DNA of 25,157 bases, taken from IMG/VR virus record IMGVR_UViG_3300010354_000587, positions 1 to 25,157 of that record; one strand, 5' to 3'. The stretch is from a virus. This document shows, piece by piece, positions 5,027-10,315 of this stretch. Under the pieces are notes generated by a model, which saw only the letters and a list, made by a program, of their open reading frames with translations, had not been told where the DNA came from and searched no databases. A program made the translations under genes and the position numbers. Every line of letters starts with the position of its first letter. Positions within the stretch are counted from its first letter, which is position 1.

Positions 5027-5109
5027 TACCTATCGTATACCCAATCAACTAGGGTATACATTAGTGAAACATAAGCCGATAAAAAGAACAATAGAATTAA
5101 ATCCATCAT
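5026..5109 (-). CDS. Single-span membrane mini-protein, 27 aa
   Basis: The ATG at 5109 overlaps the TGA of the 65-codon gene (ATGA), and GGAGGG lies about nine bases upstream. The second ATG at 5106 is an alternative start. The product MMDLILLFFLSAYVSLMYTL plus VDWVYDR is one hydrophobic helix with a charged end, as in many phage membrane mini-proteins. No partner gene such as an endolysin is nearby, so a holin role is not claimed. An eight-base inverted repeat GTATACCC/GGGTATAC lies inside it (5035-5059). Confidence 0.62.
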   Translation of the reverse strand: MMDLILLFFLSAYVSLMYTLVDWVYDR

Positions 5110-5303
5110 GATCTTGCCCTCCTTGATTGTAATTCTTTCCGATATACCGATATTTGATCGGCATACTTTCCATATGTATCTATTCCATTAGCTATGCATT
5201 CTTGGCAATCGGCAATACTTGCCACCAATCCCGCAATACTCATATTCCTCGCTCTTTTTTCTTCTACTGACCAATTGCACACAAAAGGATTATAATTGTT
5301 CAT
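5106..5303 (-). CDS. Hypothetical protein, 65 aa
   Basis: Unrecognised. ATG at 5303 with GGAG eight bases upstream, driven by P14. It starts MNNYNPFVCNWSVEEKRARN; the middle (MSIAGLVASIADCQECIANG) is a helix with a CxxC pair, and the end is basic (YRKELQSRRARS). Coupled by a four-base overlap to the 27-codon membrane protein. Confidence 0.75.
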   Translation of the reverse strand: MNNYNPFVCNWSVEEKRARNMSIAGLVASIADCQECIANGIDTYGKYADQISVYRKELQSRRARS

Positions 5304-5341
5304 TTCTACATCTCCATGTAAGTTATTGTTATCTATATATA

Positions 5342-5368
5342 TATTCGTTTGACAACTGTTTTTATTTA
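5342..5368 (-). promoter_or_regulatory. Two-box phage promoter P14
   Basis: CTAAATAAAAA, spacer, CGAATATATATATAG. Drives the 65- and 27-codon genes and then the elements of module C. Confidence 0.75.
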
Positions 5369-5390
5369 GTAAAAAACAGAAAAAACTTTT

Positions 5391-5576
5391 TTATTCTTTG
5401 ATTACTCCATACATTCTTGAATTATCATCATCGTCATCATCATCATCATCGTCATCTGGATCAATTGTAATGGTCATTCTAGTTTTATCAATATGATCAA
5501 ACCATTCCTTATTTAACATAAATTCATCGTATGACAATGGCACTCTCGCCCACGGATTTACTACTATAGCTATCAT
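5391..5576 (-). CDS. Hypothetical protein with 11-Asp run, 61 aa
   Basis: ATG at 5576 with AAGGAAAG upstream. Residues about 41-51 are eleven consecutive Asp, coded by a GAT/GAC triplet tract, so the run may change length by slippage without breaking frame. N-terminal part MIAIVVNPWARVPLSYDEFM looks folded; the tract divides it from a short tail (NSRMYGVIKE). The Asp run could bind divalent metal or a basic surface; this is inference. Single-gene unit from P15. Confidence 0.75.
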   Translation of the reverse strand: MIAIVVNPWARVPLSYDEFMLNKEWFDHIDKTRMTITIDPDDDDDDDDDDDNSRMYGVIKE

Positions 5577-5613
5577 AACTTTCCTTGTGTTAGTGTTACA
5601 TTACCTATATATC

Positions 5614-5640
5614 TATTCGTTTTAAAGTAGTTTTTATTTA
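5614..5640 (-). promoter_or_regulatory. Two-box phage promoter P15
   Basis: CCTAAATAAAAA, spacer, CGAATAGATATATAGG. Drives the 61-codon Asp-rich gene. Confidence 0.75.
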
Positions 5641-5669
5641 GGAAAAAACTATAAAAACCTTTTTAATTT

Positions 5670-5927
5670 TTAGTCGTGTATAATCCCTTCTGCTATAAAC
5701 TTAAGACTATACGCCGATACCTTTTTCTCTTCATGATGGTTACCTTCTTGATAACTTACCAAGATATACCAACCATTCTTAGACTTTGACAAACTTTCTA
5801 TTGTTCCAAACCTAAAACCATCGACCTTTGAATCTGGTCTAAGATATCTATTAATTGATATCTTCTTGCCAATATTAGAACCAAACAATTCCGCTCTTGC
5901 AGGAAACCCATCTTGAATCTTAATCAT
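5670..5927 (-). CDS. Hypothetical SH3-like beta protein, 85 aa
   Basis: ATG at 5927 with AAAGGG upstream; single-gene unit from P16. The sequence (FGSNIGKKISINRY, FRFGTIESLSKSKNGWYILV, SYQEGNHHEEKKVSAYSLKF) alternates short strands and turns, as in small SH3-like barrels. No family is identified. Lack of cysteine and of a signal peptide suggests a cytoplasmic role. Confidence 0.75.
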   Translation of the reverse strand: MIKIQDGFPARAELFGSNIGKKISINRYLRPDSKVDGFRFGTIESLSKSKNGWYILVSYQEGNHHEEKKVSAYSLKFIAEGIIHD

Positions 5928-5993
5928 ATCAAATCCCTTTTCAAAAAATTGGTAGTACTTAATTAGGCGACTACCTTAACCTATCTGTATATA

Positions 5994-6020
5994 TATTCGT
6001 TTGAAGGTAGTTTTTATTTA
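5994..6020 (-). promoter_or_regulatory. Two-box phage promoter P16
   Basis: CCTAAATAAAAA, spacer, CGAATATATATACAG. Drives the 85-codon gene. Its upstream flank GTTTTTTCCTAAATAAAAAC matches P15 closely. Confidence 0.75.
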
Positions 6021-6046
6021 GGAAAAAACTAAAAAAACCTTTTTAT

Positions 6047-6271
6047 TTAATCATCCAACAATACCCATTCTGAATTACATTCTACTTCCTCTTCCAATTT
6101 CTTCCTATCTTCCCACCGTTGAATTGTTTGGATCAAAAATACCGCTTCCACTTCACTATCTACTTGAGCCACGAAAAAACTCTCAGTAATCTCAGGAATT
6201 TCCCCATGATATACAATTTCTTGCTCAACTACCGAAAATTTACCATTACTGTTTTTAGAATATGCTAACAT
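6047..6271 (-). CDS. Hypothetical acidic protein, 74 aa
   Basis: Unrecognised. ATG at 6271 with AGAGGGG upstream. MLAYSKNSNGKFSVVEQEIV then an alpha/beta pattern and an acidic end (EEEVECNSEWVLLDD). It is the first gene after partial module D, and its leader from P17 is longer (about 60 bases) than those of other units. Confidence 0.75.
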   Translation of the reverse strand: MLAYSKNSNGKFSVVEQEIVYHGEIPEITESFFVAQVDSEVEAVFLIQTIQRWEDRKKLEEEVECNSEWVLLDD

Positions 6272-6329
6272 CTTTTTAACCCCTCTTGTTTGTTGTTAGG
6301 TATAGCTTATTGCTTCCCTTATACTTATA

Positions 6330-6356
6330 TATTCGTTTTAACGGTCTAATTATTTA
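6330..6356 (-). promoter_or_regulatory. Two-box phage promoter P17 (ATT subtype)
   Basis: CTAAATAATT, spacer, CGAATATATAAGTATAAGGG. Unlike P5, P9 and P13 it leads straight to a gene (74 codons). Confidence 0.75.
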
Positions 6357-6385
6357 GATAAAAAAATAAATTTTTTTAAAAAGAT

Positions 6386-6407
6386 AATTGGATAAACATA
6401 TCCAATT
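6386..6407 (-). terminator. GGATA/TATCC hairpin of module D
   Basis: AATTGGATA/TATCCAATT with loop AACA on the plus strand. On the minus strand ATCTTTTT follows. It would end transcripts from the sigma-like gene before P17. Confidence 0.45.
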
Positions 6408-6420
6408 TTTATTTGGTTAG

Positions 6421-6507
6421 ATTAGGTAATACCGACTATTGGGCCTAGGGGTATATACATACCTTCCCTAAGCCCGTTGGTCTTGATAAGACAAACAAGT
6501 ATTTTTT
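6421..6507. ncRNA. Folded body of module D
   Basis: ATTAGGTAATACCG as in module B, then a long stem GGGC-TAGGG/CCCTA-GCCC (6441-6475) with inner GGTAT/ATACC, then GTCTT-GAT-AAGAC (6480-6492) and a T-rich run on the plus strand. Confidence 0.42.
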
Positions 6508-6513
6508 ATTTTT

Positions 6514-6572
6514 GGCCTATCGGCCCGGCTTACCATCTTTCGATGGCAAGCCATTGTAGGGCCTACGGCCCG
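6514..6572 (-). ncRNA. Double-hairpin element of module D
   Basis: On the minus strand: GGGCC-GTA-GGCCC starting about two bases after the sigma-like stop codon, then ACAATGGC, then a CCATC-GAAA-GATGG hairpin extended by GCTT/AAGC, then GCCGGGCCGATAGGCC. Same architecture as 4971-5026 with changed but paired stem bases. Confidence 0.5.
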
Positions 6573-6573
6573 C

Positions 6574-7047
6574 CTATTCAGCGAGGGATTCTTGGATCTC
6601 AGACCATATCTGAGATATACGGCCGTTAGATAAACCAAGCTGTTGGGCTATTTCTTGGTTTTCGTACCGATGACTTTTTAGTACTATGATATCATGCTCG
6701 ACTTGATTTATATACCCAAGGTCGAAAAGTTCCTTGGCATTACTTGCCACTTGTTCAACCAAATCCTCGGACTTATCGATCATATCGATATCTTCGTTAG
6801 CATTAATGCTAACATTATTCTTTCTAACATTGTCATAATCTAACCTATCTTTAACCTTATTGTTAAAGATCTTCCAACAAAAATTATCAAATTTAACCCC
6901 TCTTGATGGGTCGAAGGTTACTGATGCATCTCCAATAGCGTCTTGAACCAAATCTTCAACATTACGATATTTGGTACGATTCTTAGAAATCATCTTTTTA
7001 GCCAAGAGGTTAACATCCACACCAAAAACCAAGCTTGCATTATTCAT
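6574..7047 (-). CDS. Phage sigma-like factor (leftward)
   Basis: A 157-residue protein with the layout of a compact sigma factor. Residues about 28-72 (NVEDLVQDAIGDASVTFDPS, then VKFDNFCWKIFNNKVKDRL) match the region 2 pattern for core binding and the -10 element. Residues about 116-152 (EHDIIVLKSHRYENQEIAQQ, then LGLSNGRISQIWSEI) are a region 4 type helix-turn-helix. Regions 1 and 3 are missing. It is read from a consensus host sigma70 promoter rather than the two-box motif, which suits an early regulator. AAAGGGATTTT precedes the ATG at 7047. It could instead be a DNA-binding regulator that only resembles a sigma factor. Confidence 0.75.
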   Translation of the reverse strand: MNNASLVFGVDVNLLAKKMISKNRTKYRNVEDLVQDAIGDASVTFDPSRGVKFDNFCWKIFNNKVKDRLDYDNVRKNNVSINANEDIDMIDKSEDLVEQVASNAKELFDLGYINQVEHDIIVLKSHRYENQEIAQQLGLSNGRISQIWSEIQESLAE

Positions 7048-7070
7048 ATCAAAATCCCTTTATTCTACTT

Positions 7071-7116
7071 AAGTTATTAGGATTTTTAGAAGTTAAAAAT
7101 CGATTACCAATAACTT
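7071..7116 (-). promoter_or_regulatory. Nested hairpin in the sigma-like gene leader
   Basis: In the 5' leader AAGTTATT pairs with AATAACTT (7071-7078, 7109-7116), and inside it GATTTTTA pairs with TAAAAATC (7081-7088, 7094-7101). Both stems are eight perfect pairs. Could control stability or translation; it ends about 24 bases before the ATG. Confidence 0.5.
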
Positions 7117-7124
7117 ATATAATC

Positions 7125-7153
7125 ATATTATCGTCTTTTATTTTTATTGTCAA
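7125..7153 (-). promoter_or_regulatory. Consensus sigma70 promoter of sigma-like gene
   Basis: TTGACA (7153-7148), exactly 17 bases, TAATAT (7130-7125) on the minus strand. Start of transcription expected near 7118, about 70 bases before the ATG at 7047. Confidence 0.8.
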
Positions 7154-7599
7154 TACTATTTTTAAAAAAAACATGAAATATTTTTAAAATAATTTTTATA
7201 CTAAGTTATACCTATTTTTAAAAATAATGTTTACTATGTTTATAAACATTAAAATTCTTAAAAATGAGAAAATCGATTTTAAGCGATATTTTTGTTTTTT
7301 TGGGTATTACTCCAACCAATAAGATAATCGAAAATAAAGCTATTTTTAGAGCTTTAAATGCCATGCCATTATGACATATTGAGACTTGCGGAGTAGTAAA
7401 TATAACTAGGTTATACCTGTCAAAATGGCATTTTCAATTTTTTTTTAAAAATTTTTAGAAAAAAAAGAGCATGACAAAATGACATATTGCGTATGACAAA
7501 AAGGCAGGGGTTTTTTCAAATCGACTGCCAATCTGGCAGACTGCCAAAATGGCGGCCGGGGTTCCCACTCAACAAGCCCAACTTTCCCCAATGTACTAC
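7154..7599. other. Divergent control region without genes
   Basis: A 446-base stretch with no supported gene. Its left half is very AT-rich, with an inverted repeat AATGTTTA/TAAACATT (7226-7250) and ATAACTTAGTATAA near 7200 on the minus strand, which also occurs in module C. Its right half holds the phased dyad array and ends GC-rich. It could be a replication origin, an operator region, or both. Confidence 0.6.
7364..7554. repeat. Phased TGNCA-N3-TGNCA dyad array
   Basis: Six 13-base sites: 7364-7376, 7418-7430, 7472-7484, 7494-7506, 7526-7538 and 7542-7554. The best palindrome is TGCCA-ATC-TGGCA at 7526. Four sites start exactly 54 bases apart (7364, 7418, 7472, 7526). ATGACATATTG recurs at 7371 and 7479. 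This looks like a binding array for a dimeric protein, in an operator or origin iteron arrangement. Confidence 0.7.
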
Positions 7600-7770
7600 C
7601 TATTCCTTCCTAGTACGGCCTTTATTCTTCTTGATGCGTTGAATAGTTTCAATGGGGTATTCGACACGAAAGAGCCTCAGTAGGGCATCTCTAATTTCTT
7701 TGTCGCTAATGATATTGTGATTGTCATATATGAATTGAATGATATAATCTGGCAAAGGAGTATTTCTCAT
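7600..7770 (-). CDS. Possible small HTH protein, 56 aa
   Basis: Open frame from ATG 7770 (or 7794, 64 residues) to 7600. The sequence YIIQFIYDNHNIISDKEIRD followed by RVEYPIETIQRIKKNKGRTR reads like a resolvase- or transposase-type helix-turn-helix with a basic tail, so it could bind the nearby dyads. Against it: no clear ribosome binding site before either start, and a sigma70-type promoter plus the start of the rightward 53-codon gene lie across its 5' end. Real only if transcribed leftward from inside the rightward genes. Confidence 0.4.
   Translation of the reverse strand: MRNTPLPDYIIQFIYDNHNIISDKEIRDALLRLFRVEYPIETIQRIKKNKGRTRKE
7721..7748 (+). promoter_or_regulatory. Possible sigma70 promoter of rightward arm
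   Basis: TTGTCA (7721-7726), 16 bases, TATAAT (7743-7748). The expected transcription start near 7755 falls in or just before AAAGGAG (7754-7760), so the leader would be very short. That weakens the call. Confidence 0.45.
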
Positions 7771-7930
7771 GACTAAAAACAATCCGATTGACATTGAATC
7801 TCAGATCAAGGTGGTGGCAGCCGAGGGCGTATTACCAGAGCTAGACCTGTTGGCCCCTAGTCCTCCATTGGACCAAGCTTTGGCAAGTATAGAAGATAAT
7901 ATTGTTGAAGACAAAAAGAAAGATGAATAA
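7769..7930 (+). CDS. Hypothetical acidic protein, 53 aa
   Basis: ATG at 7769 with AAAGGAG eight bases upstream; TAA at 7928-7930. It starts MTKNNPIDIESQIKVVAAEG and has a Pro-rich middle (APSPPLD) and a charged tail (EDNIVEDKKKDE). Unrecognised. Its stop overlaps the start of the second sigma-like gene (ATGAATAA), so it opens the rightward operon. It might be an accessory to that factor; this is position-based inference. Confidence 0.7.
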   Translation: MTKNNPIDIESQIKVVAAEGVLPELDLLAPSPPLDQALASIEDNIVEDKKKDE

Positions 7931-8516
7931 ATATCCACATGGATTAAAAGAGCGAGATGTGATGTTGGCACTCGATAGAGCGATCAACCTTCTTGCCCCA
8001 ACCTTTGCGTTTGGCTATTATGATGTTGATGATATTAGACAAGAGGCATATATATTTGGCCTTGAGGCTTTGTCACGATATGACCCATCTCGCCCACTAG
8101 AAAACTTTTTATATACACACATAAAGAATAGACTTATTAATTTTAAGAGAGACAAATATCATAGAACAGATCCACCGTGTAAAATTTGCCACAATGTTGG
8201 AAAGTGTACAAACGGTGATTTTTGTGATAAGTATAAGGCATGGAGAAAGAGAAATAATTCAAAGCAAAATTTAATGCGACCTTTGGATATCCATACAGTT
8301 TCAGATGACAATGAAAAAAACATACATGAGAAACAATGCGTTGTAGACGATGCCAGCATATCTGAATGTTCAAATTTAATTGACCTACATTTACCAGTTG
8401 AACTTAGGTCTATATATTTAAGAATGAAGTCTGGCGAGTCTGTGCCAAAAATAAAAAAGAAAAAAGTCGAGCAAGCAATCAAGGAGATATTAGATGGCAG
8501 GAAAAAGGCTGAATAA
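7923..8516 (+). CDS. Phage sigma-like factor with Cys cluster (rightward)
   Basis: The start is taken at ATG 7923; an upstream TTG at 7902 is possible but has no better signal. The 197-residue protein has a clear sigma region 2: VDDIRQEAYIFGLEALSRYD at about 35-54 and LENFLYTHIKNRLINFKRDK at about 59-78. A Cys cluster follows (C86, C89, C95, C101; CKICHNVGKC), likely a zinc knuckle. The C-terminus (LRSIYLRMKSGESVPKIKKK) may be a degenerate region 4. Phage late sigma factors such as T4 gp55 also keep mainly region 2, so a late-transcription role is plausible. It overlaps both neighbours and lies directly upstream of the packaging genes. Confidence 0.75.
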   Translation: MNKYPHGLKERDVMLALDRAINLLAPTFAFGYYDVDDIRQEAYIFGLEALSRYDPSRPLENFLYTHIKNRLINFKRDKYHRTDPPCKICHNVGKCTNGDFCDKYKAWRKRNNSKQNLMRPLDIHTVSDDNEKNIHEKQCVVDDASISECSNLIDLHLPVELRSIYLRMKSGESVPKIKKKKVEQAIKEILDGRKKAE

Positions 8517-9273
8517 CTCTGATCGTGATTATATAACTAAGCACCATGAAACTCAATCTCTAGAGGACATGAGTTCTTTCCTGCTCAAGCCTATTGTACT
8601 TATAAAAGAGTTTGTAGATACTATTACAAATGAAACTCATAAAAGTTTAAAGAGCAGTAAAGCTTGGAGGCAACTCAAGCAGGAGATGGATGAGGACGAG
8701 TTGGAATATTTTGAAGAGCAGTATGTAAAGTATATGGCTCAATTCAGAGAAGATGTTTTGGTTACTGAAGAGACACAGATTTTTCTTGTGATTAAATTTG
8801 AAATCATGATGCACAGGAATGCAAAGTCAAAGCGTAATGCAGGAAAGGAAATAGCCAGACTAATAAGAATGCAAGAAGAGTATCTATCTAGATTTGCTTC
8901 GCCCGAAGATATGGGAGATGCAGACCGTACTTATATACTTAATATAGAGACACAAATACAAGCAGCTAAAGCTTCTGAACAGGCAAGATCAACAGAGTTT
9001 ATTAAACTCGAAGAGAAACATCAAGCTTTGCTTAAAGATTTAAAAGCCACTAGAGATCAGAGAGTAACTAGAATTGAGTCATCTAAAGAGACATACCTAG
9101 CTATTATTAAAAGACTACAAAATGAAGATGAGAGGGAACTCGTTGGGGGTACTATGGAAACCATGCGGATGGCTACAGCTAGAGAAGAAAAAAAATTAAC
9201 TAGTCCACATACATTTGAAGATGGCAGTCAGGACATGCCAGTTTTAATTCCAAAGGAAAAAGAAAATGATTAA
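8494..9273 (+). CDS. Possible small terminase subunit, 259 aa
   Basis: ATG at 8494 with AAGGAG seven bases upstream, inside the end of the sigma-like gene. Residues about 6-45 (NNSDRDYITKHHETQSLEDM, then LLKPIVLIKEFVDT) suggest an N-terminal helix-turn-helix. Residues about 110-230 are long charged helices typical of a coiled coil (LIRMQEEYLSRF, IKLEEKHQALLKDLKATRDQ). DNA-binding head plus helical oligomerisation region upstream of the large terminase is the usual pattern of a small terminase. Sequence identity to a named family is not evident, so this rests on layout and position. Confidence 0.5.
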   Translation: MAGKRLNNSDRDYITKHHETQSLEDMSSFLLKPIVLIKEFVDTITNETHKSLKSSKAWRQLKQEMDEDELEYFEEQYVKYMAQFREDVLVTEETQIFLVIKFEIMMHRNAKSKRNAGKEIARLIRMQEEYLSRFASPEDMGDADRTYILNIETQIQAAKASEQARSTEFIKLEEKHQALLKDLKATRDQRVTRIESSKETYLAIIKRLQNEDERELVGGTMETMRMATAREEKKLTSPHTFEDGSQDMPVLIPKEKEND

Positions 9274-10315
9274 GAGAGCATTAGTATTTGGTGCTACTGG
9301 ACAGGATGGCTCCTATCTCTGCGAAAGTCTTTTGAAGAAAGGCTATGAGGTACTAGCCGTAGGAAGAAGATCTTCAGTAGATAATACTGAGAGATTGCGA
9401 AGCTGCTTGGGCCACAAGAGGTTTAATTTTCTCAAGGGCGATATATGCGACCAATCTTTTGTATTTAACACAATAGATAAAAATCATCCAGCAGAAATAT
9501 ACAATCTAGCAGCACAGAGTCATGTGGGAGATTCTTTTACTCAACCCCACTATACTGTAGATGTGGACCTTAAGGGAACGCTCAATGTCTTGGAAGGGAT
9601 TTTGAATTTTTCAAAATCTTCAAGGCTTTATCAAGCGTCAACAAGCGAAATGTACGGATCGTGCTTTTCTTATTATAGTCATATAGATGAAAGCAGAATT
9701 GAATCTAAAACTGCTATTAGCAGAGAAGATTTTATTGACTTAAAATGTTTTCAAGACGAAGAAACTTTAATGATTCCAAACTCTCCTTATGGAGTAGCAA
9801 AATTAGCATCTCACAATTTGGTAAAAATCTATAGACAGTCTTATGGCTTGTTTGCATGTTCGGGAATACTTTTTAATCATGAATCTCCAAGGAGGGGGGA
9901 ACTGTTTGTAACTAGGAAAATAACTTCTTGGATAGGTAAACACATCAATAAATTATCTAAAGAAAAATTACAGCTTGGTAATATAGATTCTCTGCGTGAT
10001 TGGGGTCATGCAAAAGATTATGTTGAAGCAATGATATTGATGTTGTCTTTAGATGATCCAGATGATTTTGTTATATCTACTGGAGAAACTTATTCTGTTG
10101 AAGATTTTCTTGATAAGTCTTTTAAAATTGCTGGACTTGGAAATTGGAATAAACATGTTGTATTGAACAGATCTCTAAAAAGACCATTTGAGGTTGACGC
10201 TCTCCGTGGAGTATCATCAAAAGCAAAGCAGCTACTTAAATGGAAGCCTCACTATAATTTTGATCTTCTTGTAAAAGAGATGGTCGAAAGCGATATCAAT
10301 GGATATAAAGTATAA
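9266..10315 (+). CDS. gmd: GDP-mannose 4,6-dehydratase
   Basis: A 349-residue short-chain dehydrogenase of the GMD family; converts GDP-mannose to GDP-4-keto-6-deoxymannose, the precursor of GDP-fucose and related sugars. NADP-binding GATGQDGSYL at 9-18, RRS at 34-36, AAQSHVG at 82-88, catalytic STSE at 125-128 and YGVAK at 175-179, FNHESPRRGE around 203-212 and RDWGHAKDY near 244. All catalytic residues are present. Between MYG (residue 131) and SPYG there are about 41 residues against about 16 in bacterial enzymes, an insertion of roughly 25. The ATG overlaps the stop of the gene upstream (ATGATTAA). A phage gene of host origin, here inside the packaging operon. Confidence 0.93.
   Translation: MIKRALVFGATGQDGSYLCESLLKKGYEVLAVGRRSSVDNTERLRSCLGHKRFNFLKGDICDQSFVFNTIDKNHPAEIYNLAAQSHVGDSFTQPHYTVDVDLKGTLNVLEGILNFSKSSRLYQASTSEMYGSCFSYYSHIDESRIESKTAISREDFIDLKCFQDEETLMIPNSPYGVAKLASHNLVKIYRQSYGLFACSGILFNHESPRRGELFVTRKITSWIGKHINKLSKEKLQLGNIDSLRDWGHAKDYVEAMILMLSLDDPDDFVISTGETYSVEDFLDKSFKIAGLGNWNKHVVLNRSLKRPFEVDALRGVSSKAKQLLKWKPHYNFDLLVKEMVESDINGYKV

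Noticed and set aside
5026-5109. Holin call for the 27-residue membrane protein
   Set aside because: One hydrophobic helix alone is not enough, and no endolysin or spanin gene is in the window.
97-6356. CRISPR-like array from the regularly recurring TATTCG motif
   Set aside because: Spacing is gene-sized and irregular, and the conserved part is a promoter at gene starts, not a repeat between short spacers.
1320-7600. tRNA genes in the gene-less gaps
   Set aside because: No cloverleaf with the T-loop consensus GTTCRA or an acceptor stem was found; GGTAATACC and GTCT hairpins do not form one.
7902-7922. TTG start for the rightward sigma-like gene
   Set aside because: The ATG at 7923 overlaps the previous stop in the usual coupled way (ATGAATAA), and the extra seven residues are not part of the sigma pattern.
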